The notes: generated by a model not told the origin, from the sequence alone. A stretch of 64,000 bases of DNA from DASYXZ01 sp035946625 (GCA_035946625.1 DASYZE010000060.1:1-64000), one strand, 5' to 3'; shown: positions 19,644 through 29,135, numbered from the stretch's first letter. Translations and numbers: made by a program.

Positions 19644-19819
19644 TCCTTCTCCATCTTTTGCGGCGCATGGCGTTGTGCCATTGTTTTCTCATGGTCAATT
19701 GTCGCGGAGGCGCGCTTTGGAAACCCATCCGGCGAGTCAGGATTTGCGTGTCTGGGTGGCACGATGGGGTCGCGGGCTGTTGGCCGAGGTAGTATTCACA
19801 GAAGGCCAAGGAGAAATGC

Positions 19820-21022
19820 ATGAAAGCTGTCAGGATTTTGGTTTGCTTCTCAACTTGTTTCGTACTGGCCAAGCTCGCCCTTGCTCAGGAGCTTACCCAC
19901 GGGCAGCCTCCGAAACTTCCCCCGCCTTACGCCAAGCCCGTGGTGGCCAACCCACCCACGGTGAAAACCACGCCGGGATTTTTGCCCAAAGCACCCCTTG
20001 GTTTTAACGTGTCGCTTTTCGCCCAGGGTGAATTCAAGGAACCTCGTTACATGGCGCTGGCGCCTAACGGCGACATTTTTTTGGCGGACACAACGCTGGG
20101 CAAAATTTTCGTTCTGCACGATCCCGGCCGAAGTGGCGCTTCTGACAGGCGAACCGTTTTCGCCGAAGGTTTAAAGGAACCCTTCGGAATCGCTTTCCAC
20201 GAGGGCTACGTTTACATCGGGAACACCAATGAAGTGGTGCGCTTCCGGTTCGATTCCAAAACGTCACGACGCCTGGGCGAGCGCGAGCATATCTTGGATC
20301 TACCGAGCGGTGGCATGCACTCCACGCGAACCGTGGTTTTCACTGCCGACGGAAAGAAGATGTACGTTTCCATCGGCTCGGACAGCAACGTCACCCCCAA
20401 CACCGATTCGCGCCGTGCCGCCGTCCTGATCGCAAACCCGGATGGCAGCGACCGGTCCATTTTCGCCAGCGGACTGCGCAATGCCGTGGGGCTGGCCGTC
20501 AATCCTGAGACCGGCCAATTATGGGCGGATGTGAACGAGCGCGACATGCTCGGCGATAACCTGCCGCCCGACTACTTCACTTCAGTCAAACCGGGCGGGT
20601 TCTACGGCTGGCCCTACAGTTACATCGGGAAAAATCTGGACGACCGGGTGAAGGAGCAGCGGCCCGACCTGGTGGCGAAAGCCATTATCCCCGACGTGTT
20701 GCTGGGCCCCCACGTGGCCCCTCTGGAAAGCGCTTTTTATACCGGCAAGCAATTTCCGGCTGAATACTGGCACGGAGCCTTCATCGCCGAGCACGGCTCT
20801 TGGAACCGCAGCATCATGAACGGATACGGCGTGGCGTTCGTCCCATTTAAAGATGGCCAGCCCTCAGGCCCACCCACTCCATTCCTCACCGGCTTTGCCC
20901 CCAATCCCAATTCGCCGGTGGTGGAAGGCCGTCCCGTCGGCGTGGTAGTGACCAACGACGGATCGCTGCTGGTGTCTGACGATGGCGGAAGAGTAATCTG
21001 GAAAGTTTCCAAGGCGGAATGA
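19820..21022 (+). CDS. Secreted L-sorbosone dehydrogenase-like six-bladed propeller protein
   Basis: A 400-residue protein with an N-terminal signal peptide (cleavage near LALA-Q) followed by a glucose/sorbosone dehydrogenase beta-propeller: PRYMALAPNGDIFLAD, PFGIAFHEGYVYIGN, DGKKMYVSIGSDSN, GLRNAVGLAVNP, GGFYGWPYSYIG and EHGSWNR are the recurrent blade motifs. Family members are periplasmic, often PQQ-linked, sugar or aldose oxidoreductases. The cofactor and substrate cannot be read from the sequence. It lies 176 bases after secA with its own plausible ribosome site (AAGGAGAAATG), so co-transcription is possible but not required. Confidence 0.88.
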   Translation: MKAVRILVCFSTCFVLAKLALAQELTHGQPPKLPPPYAKPVVANPPTVKTTPGFLPKAPLGFNVSLFAQGEFKEPRYMALAPNGDIFLADTTLGKIFVLHDPGRSGASDRRTVFAEGLKEPFGIAFHEGYVYIGNTNEVVRFRFDSKTSRRLGEREHILDLPSGGMHSTRTVVFTADGKKMYVSIGSDSNVTPNTDSRRAAVLIANPDGSDRSIFASGLRNAVGLAVNPETGQLWADVNERDMLGDNLPPDYFTSVKPGGFYGWPYSYIGKNLDDRVKEQRPDLVAKAIIPDVLLGPHVAPLESAFYTGKQFPAEYWHGAFIAEHGSWNRSIMNGYGVAFVPFKDGQPSGPPTPFLTGFAPNPNSPVVEGRPVGVVVTNDGSLLVSDDGGRVIWKVSKAE

Positions 21023-21164
21023 TCCTGGCTCGAGGTTTTTTCGCGCCGGCTGAGCGGTCGCCCTCTACCCAACCACTGCGCATTCACATTCTCTGGCCCG
21101 TGGCGCTGCGAGCCTGATGCCAGTCACGTTAACGACGGTGCTTAGGCCGGTGAGGGTGGCGGTT

Positions 21165-21737
21165 TCAGGATTCTGGGTTGGCTGGAATGGACAAGTCGTT
21201 ACGTTTAACCTCGATGCCCGCCAGGTTCTCATCGTCGAGTTTGAATACCACGCCCTCACAGAACCCGATTTCCCCGCCGATTTCCTCCAGCGCATAGCGG
21301 GCGCACCCGTGGAGCGCCGCCGTCTCCAGCAGGCCGCCATGGGATACCACCAGAGCCCGCCCGCCCTCCGGTAATTTCCGGGCGATGCGTTTGACCGCGC
21401 CCATCATCGTTTCACCCTGCAGGCGGAGGTAGTTGAACGCCTCGGGAATTTCCCAGCAGGCCGCGAGTGGAATGATCCCGCGCTCCTTCGCCAGCTTTTG
21501 GACCGCGCCATCAAACGGCTCCCAGGGATTGACGGCGGTAAACGCCTCGTCAACTTCATAGCGTTCGAACCCAAGAGTTTCCATGGTTTCGCGGGCGCGC
21601 TCTTTGGGACTGGAAACGCAAAGGTCGTAATGCGGGGAGAGAATCGCCCGTGCACGCCGGGCCAATTTCTTTCCTTCTTCGCTCAACCCCTTGCCTTCCC
21701 CGCGCATGCTGTGCCGAAAGATTTCAACGTACTTCAT
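21165..21737 (-). CDS. Histidine phosphatase family protein
   Basis: A 190-residue phosphoglycerate-mutase-like phosphatase. H9 in IFRHSMRGEG is the expected phosphohistidine, CVSSPKERARETM supplies the conserved arginine, a glutamate follows in CWEIPEAF and the second histidine is in VVSHGG. The FRHS variant of the usual RHG suggests a divergent SixA/phosphatase member rather than a glycolytic mutase. It could dephosphorylate proteins or small metabolites in the cytoplasm. It is followed on the same strand by nothing close, and preceded by a palindromic repeat. Confidence 0.85.
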   Translation of the reverse strand: MKYVEIFRHSMRGEGKGLSEEGKKLARRARAILSPHYDLCVSSPKERARETMETLGFERYEVDEAFTAVNPWEPFDGAVQKLAKERGIIPLAACWEIPEAFNYLRLQGETMMGAVKRIARKLPEGGRALVVSHGGLLETAALHGCARYALEEIGGEIGFCEGVVFKLDDENLAGIEVKRNDLSIPANPES

Positions 21738-21801
21738 AATTCATCCTTACATCATTCACGAGACTGGGTGTCATCTGGCATGCTCGGGCTCGCCCTAAGC
21801 A

Positions 21802-21827
21802 GTCATTCCCGCGAAAGCGGGAATGAC
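21802..21827. repeat. dRS3-like palindrome (ATTCCC-N8-GGGAAT)
   Basis: A perfect 26-bp palindrome centred on CGCGAAAGCG, with arms GTCATTCCC and GGGAATGAC. The same core recurs at 47125-47148 and, inverted, at 47190-47212. The consensus resembles the dRS3 repeat of Neisseria, though related sequences occur in many phyla. Confidence 0.75.
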
Positions 21828-21870
21828 CTGTGTTTCGAATGACCGGGGGCCCTATGGTGCCCCCGACCTT

Positions 21871-22725
21871 TCATGCCTTCGGTTGGACTCCTTTCACAAA
21901 TCGTTCCAGTGCTCTCCAATATTTTTCCCCGCCCTCAAGGTAGATCGAATTGTGTTCGCCGCCCTCGACGGGCAAAAACCATTTGGGCTCGGGTGCGGCG
22001 TCGAAGAGCCTCTGGCCCATGGAAAAGGGAACCGTACTGTCACGCGTTCCATGAATGATGAGTATGGGAGCATGGACGCGGGCAATCTTGGCCAGCGAAT
22101 CGAACCGGCTTCGAGGCAGGTATTCCGTCAGGGGAAGGTGAAACATCATGCGGGCCATTTCCCCCATGCTGGTAAATGAACTCTCCACAATCAAGCCGCC
22201 GCATGAGTGGCGTGAAGCCAGGTCCACAGCCACGGCGCCGCCGAGCGAGTGTCCATAGACGATGATATTTTCCGGGGAGAAACCTCGCTTCCCGATCAGA
22301 TAACGATAGGCGGCTTCCCCATCGCGATAGACGCCCGCTTCGTCCGGAGAGCCCTCGCTCTTCCCGTATCCGCGATAATCGAGCGCCAGGATGTTGACCC
22401 CCAGCCGCGAATAGGCTTGCAACTCATCCATTTGACGTCCGATATTGGTGGCGTTGCCGTGCAACCACAGCAAAACCTTCGTGCTGGCGGGATTGGCGCG
22501 GAACCAAGCGTTCAGGCAAATGCCGTCTTCTGTAGAGATCCAAACTTCCTCAAGGTCAGCAGGATAGTTTCCCGGCGCAGGAAATCCATCGGGGTAGCGC
22601 GGCGGCAAGAAGATGAAGCGGTTTTCAAATGCTCGAAGCACGGCCAGCACCACCACCAGGCCCACTCCGATCACCTGCAGGCGCCTGGCTATGAATTTTA
22701 AGATTCGGGGAACCGATCCACGCAC
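21871..22725 (-). CDS. Membrane-anchored alpha/beta hydrolase
   Basis: A 284-residue serine hydrolase with one N-terminal membrane helix (about 15-32). The nucleophile S160 lies in VYGHSLGG, the acid in IIHGTRDSTVPF and the histidine in GGEHNSIYLEGG; HGNATN forms the oxyanion region. The layout matches bacterial relatives of ABHD13/Bem46, esterase-like proteins facing the periplasm or cytoplasm. The substrate is unknown. It lies downstream of degP on the same strand, with a gap of 160 bases. Confidence 0.88.
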   Translation of the reverse strand: MRGSVPRILKFIARRLQVIGVGLVVVLAVLRAFENRFIFLPPRYPDGFPAPGNYPADLEEVWISTEDGICLNAWFRANPASTKVLLWLHGNATNIGRQMDELQAYSRLGVNILALDYRGYGKSEGSPDEAGVYRDGEAAYRYLIGKRGFSPENIIVYGHSLGGAVAVDLASRHSCGGLIVESSFTSMGEMARMMFHLPLTEYLPRSRFDSLAKIARVHAPILIIHGTRDSTVPFSMGQRLFDAAPEPKWFLPVEGGEHNSIYLEGGEKYWRALERFVKGVQPKA

Positions 22726-22885
22726 GGCCCAGTTTAGATGAAAAGGGAAAGGATAGAAACGGCATTGTGGAAGGAGAAGACTGCCGTCCGGCAGCCTTCA
22801 AGTGCCGGGCGATTATTGGCGGGAACAGAGCCGGCGCCCGGCCCCGCAGCGTCTTGCGCGGGGCCGGGCCGGGTTTGAATAAGGG

Positions 22886-24439
22886 TTACTGGTTATCGTT
22901 GCCATTATCACCGTTAGGAGAAATGGTTAAGAATCCACCGCTCCCTTGACGGTTGATATACACCAGCACTTCACCTTTGGCCTCGCGCGCCAGGCGGTCG
23001 AATTCCGGCACCGAGGTTACGGGTTGGCGCTGGATACTCTCAATCACGTCCCCTTCCTGAAGGCCCGCTTGCGCGGCAGGACTGTTGGGGTCGATCTGGC
23101 TGATCACCACGCCATTGACCCGCGCGGACAAACCCAACTGACTCCGCAGGGATGGCGTGAGGGCTTGCACGGTAATTCCCCGCAGGGTTCCCTGAGTGGG
23201 TCCACTGCCGCCCAGTCCATTGCTGGCGCTCAGGTCGGCGGGGCGCTCACCCAGGGTGACCTTCAGCGTCATCGGTTTCCCATCGCGCACGATGTCCAGC
23301 GCGGCCACGGCGCCCGGAGACATGTTGGTGACCAGGGCCGTCAACTGGCTCGAATCTCCGATGGTTTGTCCGTTCACTTTGCGGATCACGTCGCCATTCT
23401 TCAAGCCCGCCTTATCGGCCGGGCTGTCCGGAGTCACTTGCTCCACCAGTGCCCCGGAGGTGTCGGGAAGGTTGAATTGTTTTGCCAGGTCCGGGGAGAG
23501 AACATTCACGGCCACTCCCAGCCATCCTCGCGTCACCTTGCCGTTTTTAACCAGGTCCTCCATCACGTGCCGGACGGTGTTGGAGGGCACGGCAAATCCA
23601 ATGCCAATGGAAGCGCCTTCGCCTCCAGGACCTTGGCCGGGAACAATCCAGGTGTTAAGGCCCACCACCTGGCCGTGAACGTTCACCAGCGGGCCCCCGG
23701 AGTTTCCGGGATTGATGGCGGCGTCGGTCTGGATGTAATTGGACACCATGGTTGCATCCGGCGCCGGCCGGCCGAGGGCGCTCACCGCTCCCCGGGTGAC
23801 GGTGAAGTCAAGCCCGAAGGGATTGCCAAAGGCCATCACGATATCGCCCACGTGAAGCGTGGAGGAATCCCCCACCGACGCCGTCTTCAAGTCGTGCGCG
23901 TCAATCTTCAGCACCGCGACGTCAGTTTGCGGGTCGGCGCCCACCAGTTTGCCTTTGAACGTTCGCTTGTCGGATAGTTGGATTTCTATGTCGGTGGCGT
24001 TTTTAATCACGTGATTGTTGGTCACAATATAGCCGTCGGGAGAAACAATCACGCCACTCCCCAAGGCGTGCTCGCGCTGCTCGCGGGGAACATTCGGAAA
24101 CGCATTACCGAAAAACTGCCTGAAAAATGGGTCGTTCAACATGGGTGACTGTTGAACCTTGATCACTTGTGTGGATTGGATGCTGACGATCGCCGGGGTC
24201 ACCGTCTCCGCGATTCGCTCGTAGGCCCGATTCTGGCTTTCAAGGACGTTGATGTCGGGGCCATCCAAGCCCGCTCCGGTGGGAATGGCAAAGCTGGGGT
24301 TTCCGGCCAAAGCCTGGCCGGGAAAGCCGCGGTGGTCCAAATAGAGAACCGTCGACAGGGCCAGGCACAGGACGCCCACCAGCGTCATGCTCAGCCCCAA
24401 CAGATTGTCCCGAAGAAATTGTTTGGTAGAATGCTGCAT
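22886..24439 (-). CDS. degP: DegP/HtrA-type periplasmic serine protease with two PDZ domains
   Basis: A 517-residue protease with an N-terminal membrane helix (about 14-34) that anchors it or acts as a signal. The catalytic triad is H143 (TNNHV), D173 (TDVAVL) and S247 (GNSGGP). Two PDZ domains follow at about 285-380 (GVAVNVLSPDLA, KNGDVIRKVNGQ) and 410-505 (RVNGVVISQIDP, QEGDVIESIQRQ). It degrades or refolds misfolded envelope proteins. The ATG at 24439 sits behind GAGGAGGAAG. The protein ends in a Gly/Asn-rich tail. Confidence 0.95.
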   Translation of the reverse strand: MQHSTKQFLRDNLLGLSMTLVGVLCLALSTVLYLDHRGFPGQALAGNPSFAIPTGAGLDGPDINVLESQNRAYERIAETVTPAIVSIQSTQVIKVQQSPMLNDPFFRQFFGNAFPNVPREQREHALGSGVIVSPDGYIVTNNHVIKNATDIEIQLSDKRTFKGKLVGADPQTDVAVLKIDAHDLKTASVGDSSTLHVGDIVMAFGNPFGLDFTVTRGAVSALGRPAPDATMVSNYIQTDAAINPGNSGGPLVNVHGQVVGLNTWIVPGQGPGGEGASIGIGFAVPSNTVRHVMEDLVKNGKVTRGWLGVAVNVLSPDLAKQFNLPDTSGALVEQVTPDSPADKAGLKNGDVIRKVNGQTIGDSSQLTALVTNMSPGAVAALDIVRDGKPMTLKVTLGERPADLSASNGLGGSGPTQGTLRGITVQALTPSLRSQLGLSARVNGVVISQIDPNSPAAQAGLQEGDVIESIQRQPVTSVPEFDRLAREAKGEVLVYINRQGSGGFLTISPNGDNGNDNQ

Positions 24440-24671
24440 GATTTAATCTTCCTCCTCAATCATTTCGCAACCGCCTCGCCCTATTGCGAGAAGAGTTTCG
24501 GAACCCCGCAGGTCGCATATATATTTAGACGCAAGAATAACACTTTTGGTTCACTCATTCACCGGCCTTAAATCATTTTTCCTTTTTGCTCGCATGGCCA
24601 ATCGGGGCCGCAACCGCTTGGGAAAGCGTGAGAGTGCCTCAGCTAGTCAGTGTTTCAGTGCCAACTCGGCT

Positions 24672-24748
24672 GTAGCGACAGGCTTTAGCCCGGCATCTTG
24701 TTTCCAGCAACATACAATCCGACATGCCGCCCTAAAGGGCGGCGCTAC
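24672..24748. repeat. REP-like element with the GCCGCCC-TAAA-GGGCGGC hairpin
   Basis: It begins GTAGCGACAGGCTTTAG and ends with a perfect hairpin at 24726-24743 followed by GCTAC. The same 18-base hairpin occurs at 30135-30152, and related elements at 6847-6912 and 45034-45099 share the GTAGCG...CGCTAC ends. Confidence 0.75.
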
Positions 24749-24882
24749 TTATTCCGCTAGGCATGTTACAGGCCACCTTGTGAACGGCGGCCCGAAAAAC
24801 TGAAATACTGGCGGACTGAGTCACTATCGAAACCCCCATTTTAATCAGGACTTTTAGTGGTAAAAGATTTCTGGATGCCTGT

Positions 24883-24890
24883 GCTATAAT
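24883..24890 (+). promoter_or_regulatory. Extended -10 promoter element for the PilZ gene
   Basis: TATAAT (24885-24890) is preceded by TGC, giving the TGnTATAAT form that can work with a poor -35. No convincing -35 box is visible. The start codon lies about 137 bases downstream. Confidence 0.4.
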
Positions 24891-25026
24891 CCGGCGCACG
24901 GGTCGGCCCGGCGGGGCAAGGCGCAAAGTCAACGGCGGCCGGCCAAGTTTAGCTTGCTCCTTTTTGAGGTCGAGTAGAACACCGGATCGTGACTTCATTA
25001 TTGTCAGGAGATTTTCCCCCTCGATT

Positions 25027-25866
25027 ATGGTCCCACCCATCGAACAAAGACGGTCGGAACGCCTGCCCAAGGAAATTCCCATTCGGGTGATCGGGTTTGC
25101 CCTGGAGAAGAACGAATTCTCCGAGGACACCACGACGGTCGCGATCAGCCGCGAGGGAGCCCGCATCAAATTGAAGCAAAAAGTGGCTCCCCACTCGACC
25201 GTGCGGATCATCAACCTTGAAAATTACAATGAGGCGGATTTTCGCGTCGTCGGGCCCTCAAGTTTGGAGGGCCGTGAAGCCTCCGAGTGGGGCGTCGAGT
25301 ACGTCGAGTTAGCGCGTAACATTTGGGGCATCGAAATTCCGGCGGTCAAGATTCCGGTGGATGATCCGGGGGCGCTCCTGGAGTGCCGGGTTTGCCACCA
25401 GCAGGACAGGCATGTTTTGTCGCCGATGGAAGCTGAGGCGATGAATTCTGCCGGCATCCTCGCGTTAAATTGCGACAAGTGCAACAAGCTTACTTACTGG
25501 AACTATGCGGACCCCAGAATGCTCCCCGTCGTATTTCCTCCGCCTGACCTGATTGCGCCGGCGGTGCCCGATAAACCGGTGGAGAAAAAGGGGATCGAGA
25601 AGCGCAAGGCAAAACGCCTGGGAATGAAATTGAAGATCCTCGTCCGTAATTCAAAGGGAGTGGAGGAAATCGGTAAGACGGAAGACATCTCCAAGGGCGG
25701 AGTCGCCGTGGCACTGGCCATGGATTTGGTGGTGGGCGAGCAAGTAACCGTCATCTGCCCCTACAGTGGACAAGGCAACGAGCCCGGCCAAAAAGCTGAG
25801 GTCCGCCGGCGCGCCGCCTTCACCTTCAACGAGCGAAGGCACTACGGATTTCTCTACCTGCACTGA
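25027..25866 (+). CDS. Two-PilZ-domain protein with a central zinc ribbon
   Basis: A 279-residue protein. The N-terminal part (about 5-95) looks like a PilZ domain: QRRSERLPKEIPIRV then AISREGARIKL. The C-terminal part (about 180-279) is another: KRKAKRLGMKLKILVR then EDISKGGVAVAL. RxxxR and (D/S)-x-S-x-x-G are the c-di-GMP contact motifs; the second copy keeps DISKGG, while the first has AISREG. Between them CRVCHQQ and CDKCNK form a four-cysteine zinc ribbon. A role as a c-di-GMP effector controlling motility, pili or exopolysaccharide is inferred; the nearby pilin operon agrees with this. I chose ATG 25027 because upstream codons lack similarity. Confidence 0.78.
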   Translation: MVPPIEQRRSERLPKEIPIRVIGFALEKNEFSEDTTTVAISREGARIKLKQKVAPHSTVRIINLENYNEADFRVVGPSSLEGREASEWGVEYVELARNIWGIEIPAVKIPVDDPGALLECRVCHQQDRHVLSPMEAEAMNSAGILALNCDKCNKLTYWNYADPRMLPVVFPPPDLIAPAVPDKPVEKKGIEKRKAKRLGMKLKILVRNSKGVEEIGKTEDISKGGVAVALAMDLVVGEQVTVICPYSGQGNEPGQKAEVRRRAAFTFNERRHYGFLYLH

Positions 25867-25889
25867 CATTGATCTAAGAGATTAAAATC

Positions 25890-25971
25890 CCTGTAGGGGG
25901 ACGGCTTGCCGGTCCCCCGTCCTGAGTTTATCACCCGCCATCGAGGGCAGGGCAAGCCCTGCCCCTACAGG
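25890..25971. repeat. GTAGGGG...CCCCTAC family inverted-repeat element
   Basis: Ends CCTGTAGGGG (25890-25899) and CCCCTACAGG (25962-25971) are perfect inverted repeats. Inside are GGCTTGCC and GGCAAGCC. Related elements lie at 29228-29339 and 31125-31197. It sits between the PilZ gene and the convergent pilin operon. Confidence 0.72.
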
Positions 25972-26017
25972 CGTACTCCCCACGGGCGCCCACAATGAGC
26001 GCCCCGCTCCGGGCGGA

Positions 26018-27925
26018 TTACATCTTTCTGCGGCTATAGGCGGTGCTGACCATGGTGCCCATTACACCGCCTGCCTTGGCCAACTGGATGTCGTAATGGA
26101 CAGGATAGCCGCCTGAGTCATCGATATTCAGTGCTTGTATCGCGCCGATCATGTACGCCTTGCTCCCGCCGCCCTTGAGTGTTACGGTCGCTCTGGGCGC
26201 AGTAATCAAAGCGCAGACAGCGCCGTTCCCGCCTATGGCCACGGGGTTGGTGCCGGCGTAGTTGATTTGAACGCCCGCCGGAGGGACTTCGGTTCCGATG
26301 CCCGATCCGGCGATCCCGTTTCCTTTAATGGTCATTGAGGTTTGAACGTTCAATACCACGTAGCCCGAAACCACGATTTGGCCGGTACCCGTTTCCGTGA
26401 GTTGGTCCATATCGTAATAAACGGGATTGAGAGGACTGCTCCCTCCAACAATGTTTAAGATTCCGGTACTCAATGTGACGGTGCCGAGCAAATACGGATT
26501 GGTTGCGGTTCCATTGCAAGTTTGGCCTGTCATGCAATCCACTGTCCCGGGCGAAGCGGGCATAGTGGGATAGGTAACGGGAATGGCAGGGACGAGAAGT
26601 GGAAACGGCCAGGTCCCAGCAACGTAATTTCCAGTGGAGTTGAGTGTAACCCAATTTAAAGGATCAGGCAGCGTCTGGCCGCCGGTGGCCCCTGGCGCGG
26701 CGCCAGGGCCGCTGCCCGGGAATTTCGGAGGGCCCGGGGGGAAATTTGGAAGTGGGGGAACAGGTACGGGTGGGCCGTTCACCACCTCGCCCGACACGTT
26801 GCTAGAACTGCACCCAGTGCACCCAGCTGGTTGACCGCAGCCCGCGGGTGGGTTTGAACCAATTGTCACATTGCCGCCGATACTGACGTTGCTGCCCACG
26901 GTCACACCGCCGTTGGAGCCCACACCAGCGCCAGTGTCAATCACATTGCCGGTGGCCACACCGCAAGCGGCCGCCGCAGAGGCAGTTGTCCCACTCCCAT
27001 AGGAACCAAGGGACGAGTTATAAGAGTTGGTGCAGATTCCGGGATTTCCAGCTCCGCTGGCTGGCATTCCGACGGAGCAAAAACCGTACAGTGCATTGCC
27101 CCAGGTGGGCCAATAGATGGGCTGGATGATGGCCGACTCCTCGGCCGTGGCCACGGTTGCGGTGGCGCTCGAAGGTCCCGTCCAGGTCGCCTTGGCAGTT
27201 ATCAGCCAGGTCTCCATCGGGCAGGTGTCAATCGAAGGGTTGGGAGAAGTCACGCAGGAAGCAAGTATGTGGGGATCGGTGGGTGGTGGGGTTACATTTA
27301 CCGTTTGGTAATTCAGCATGGTGGCGTCCACCGTGTAGTAGCCGGAGTTGGCTGCGTCTCCCGAGATTCTATTGGCCGTAAAGGCAGGATCATTCAAGTC
27401 CGATTTAAATTTCGTGACGACGTTCGCCAGCACGGGGGGGCCGATAGTGTCGGTCGGATAATTGGAGGAGGACCCTGCCAGGCCCGTACCGTTTCCGTAT
27501 CCTATGAATTGAACGATAGACCCTTGTCCTGTTCCTGCTGTCGGGCAGCCTCCAAGGGCGGCTGTTTTGCACTGCACAGGCGATTGATCGGAAGTATAGA
27601 GGTTGGGATATTTCGGGTCCGTCGGGGTCACATTGTAGTAGGTATTCGCCTGGGTGGGGCTCGCCGCATAATATTCGCTGCTGCGAAGCCAATTGACGGC
27701 CCTCTGGATTCCCGCTTTGGCAAGATAGTCCGCCTGGGTGTCCAGTTTGTAGTTATAACTGGCAAAAGTCTCAGAGCGCGCGGTAAAGACGATGGAGGCC
27801 GCGAGAACCGATAGAACCAGCATCGCCAGCAGCACCAGAATGAGCGCCACGCCCGTAGGAGTGCGAAGCCGATCCGCGCGATGGCGGGTGGACTTCATTA
27901 TTTGCGGATAATGGATTGTGTGCAT
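26018..27925 (-). CDS. PilX-like type IV pilus accessory protein with a large extracellular region
   Basis: A 635-residue protein, the last gene of the minor-pilin operon. ATG 27925 follows AAGGAG by nine bases. One N-terminal membrane helix (GVALILVLLAMLVLSVLAAS) and the following SYNYKLDTQADYLAKAGIQRAVNW match PilX N-terminal domains. The rest is an unusually long secreted region with a Gly/Ser/Asn-rich repeat (VTVGSNVSIGGNVTIGSN), a proline-rich linker and a beta-helix-like end (IKGNGIAGSG, VTLKGGG). PilX is usually near 200 residues, so this version may combine pilus priming with adhesion or surface display. It begins 14 bases after the pilW stop. Confidence 0.75.
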   Translation of the reverse strand: MHTIHYPQIMKSTRHRADRLRTPTGVALILVLLAMLVLSVLAASIVFTARSETFASYNYKLDTQADYLAKAGIQRAVNWLRSSEYYAASPTQANTYYNVTPTDPKYPNLYTSDQSPVQCKTAALGGCPTAGTGQGSIVQFIGYGNGTGLAGSSSNYPTDTIGPPVLANVVTKFKSDLNDPAFTANRISGDAANSGYYTVDATMLNYQTVNVTPPPTDPHILASCVTSPNPSIDTCPMETWLITAKATWTGPSSATATVATAEESAIIQPIYWPTWGNALYGFCSVGMPASGAGNPGICTNSYNSSLGSYGSGTTASAAAACGVATGNVIDTGAGVGSNGGVTVGSNVSIGGNVTIGSNPPAGCGQPAGCTGCSSSNVSGEVVNGPPVPVPPLPNFPPGPPKFPGSGPGAAPGATGGQTLPDPLNWVTLNSTGNYVAGTWPFPLLVPAIPVTYPTMPASPGTVDCMTGQTCNGTATNPYLLGTVTLSTGILNIVGGSSPLNPVYYDMDQLTETGTGQIVVSGYVVLNVQTSMTIKGNGIAGSGIGTEVPPAGVQINYAGTNPVAIGGNGAVCALITAPRATVTLKGGGSKAYMIGAIQALNIDDSGGYPVHYDIQLAKAGGVMGTMVSTAYSRRKM

Positions 27926-27938
27926 TTTCGTTCGCTCC

Positions 27939-29135
27939 TTATGGGTAGTAGCCCGTGGTTGGGTTTGGCATGGGCAAGCTTTTCGGATTGACCGGCAAGT
28001 ATAAGCTGCCGCTGTTATTAACGACATTAACCGCAGCCGACAAGTTCAAGGGGCGGATCTGAGTGGCCATGGTGTACCACTGCACCACGCCCGTTTCCAA
28101 GGATTCGGGGTTCACGGCCACGCAGATTGTAATGACGATGGTCCCCACCACGGTAATCTGGTTCGGAACCACGCCCACGGTAACCGTGTTGGGATAGGCA
28201 AAGATCGGCTGGCCCGTAGGTCCCGTGCCGGTGGTGGTGTTGAATAAAACCTTTGCCACCATCGGCGACGCAGGAACGTTGTTGGGTGCCGTATAAACAA
28301 AGCCCGTAGGTTGGAAGAGACTGGGGAAGGGTACCTGGGCGATCGACCGATACAAGGTGTACAAGGTGTACACCGTACCGTTAATGGTGACCGTCTGTAC
28401 GGGCGGCTTGGCATACAAGCTGTACTCGACGTACATGATCGTATTGTTTTGGTTGATATCCCCATAAAACTCAAGTGTCGTGGCATTGGATTGAGTGTTA
28501 TCATTAACCCCGGCTGTGAAGTGAATGAGAAGGCCGCCGCCATAAGGCATCTTATAACTGACGATCGGAGTCGATAAAGGGTGGTTATTCTGGAATTTGG
28601 CTTGTATCCATGGGGCTGGAGGAGGTGCCAAGCATGTGCAGGAGGTGGGCTCACAAGCAGTCGAGGGGGAGGGGGTGGGCGGCAGGGGGTAGTAGGTGGT
28701 GCCGTCGATCGCGTTCGAGGTTGAAAAGACCTGAACCAGCTCCTGACTCGGCCCCGTATCCACGGAAAGCCAATCCCCCGGATTGATTCCAGTGAGATCG
28801 CTAACAGGTAAGAACTGCGTACATCCATTGGAAGTGAGAGCAGCAGTGGAAGTCTTGTTTGCCGTAAACGCCGGGTTGTAACCCGCTTGGCCGATTTCCT
28901 GGGACATGACCTCCAAAGCAGCACGGCCGCTTTGGTTGGATTCCGCCGTCACCTCGTTGCCCTGAAACCGCTTCTGAGATTGCATGATGAAGGGAAAGAT
29001 CGCCGACATCAGCAGCAGGATGATGAGTACGCTCACCATCATTTCCAGCAGCGAGAATCCGCCGTCCTGAGCTTGTTGCTGGGCCGGAGACGAGTCCCGG
29101 TGTTTCGGCAAGCAATCGACCAGAAGCAGTTGCAT
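27939..29135 (-). CDS. PilW-like minor pilin
   Basis: A 398-residue pilin-like protein. The type III signal peptide ends in GG with FSLLEMMVSVLIILLLM following, the classic prepilin cleavage site with Glu at +5. The conserved PilW stretch RAALEVMSQEIGQAGYNP comes next, then a long variable beta-rich domain. The start ATG 29135 has GGGAGAGG upstream; an extension to 29420 runs through a repeat and is rejected. It would be processed by PilD and assembled at the pilus tip with the neighbouring PilV, FimT and PilX-like proteins. Confidence 0.82.
   Translation of the reverse strand: MQLLLVDCLPKHRDSSPAQQQAQDGGFSLLEMMVSVLIILLLMSAIFPFIMQSQKRFQGNEVTAESNQSGRAALEVMSQEIGQAGYNPAFTANKTSTAALTSNGCTQFLPVSDLTGINPGDWLSVDTGPSQELVQVFSTSNAIDGTTYYPLPPTPSPSTACEPTSCTCLAPPPAPWIQAKFQNNHPLSTPIVSYKMPYGGGLLIHFTAGVNDNTQSNATTLEFYGDINQNNTIMYVEYSLYAKPPVQTVTINGTVYTLYTLYRSIAQVPFPSLFQPTGFVYTAPNNVPASPMVAKVLFNTTTGTGPTGQPIFAYPNTVTVGVVPNQITVVGTIVITICVAVNPESLETGVVQWYTMATQIRPLNLSAAVNVVNNSGSLYLPVNPKSLPMPNPTTGYYP

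Larger units (their letters stand above)
24440..25026. other. Divergent gap between degP and the PilZ gene
   Basis: No gene is supported. The gap holds the REP-like element at 24672-24748 and an extended -10 promoter at 24883-24890 for the PilZ gene. The bases just upstream of degP are A+T-rich (ATATATATTTAG) and probably contain its promoter, but I cannot assign boxes. Confidence 0.5.

Noticed and set aside
22946..23977. Plus-strand frame opposite degP
   Set aside because: His/Gly/Arg-rich shadow frame of degP.
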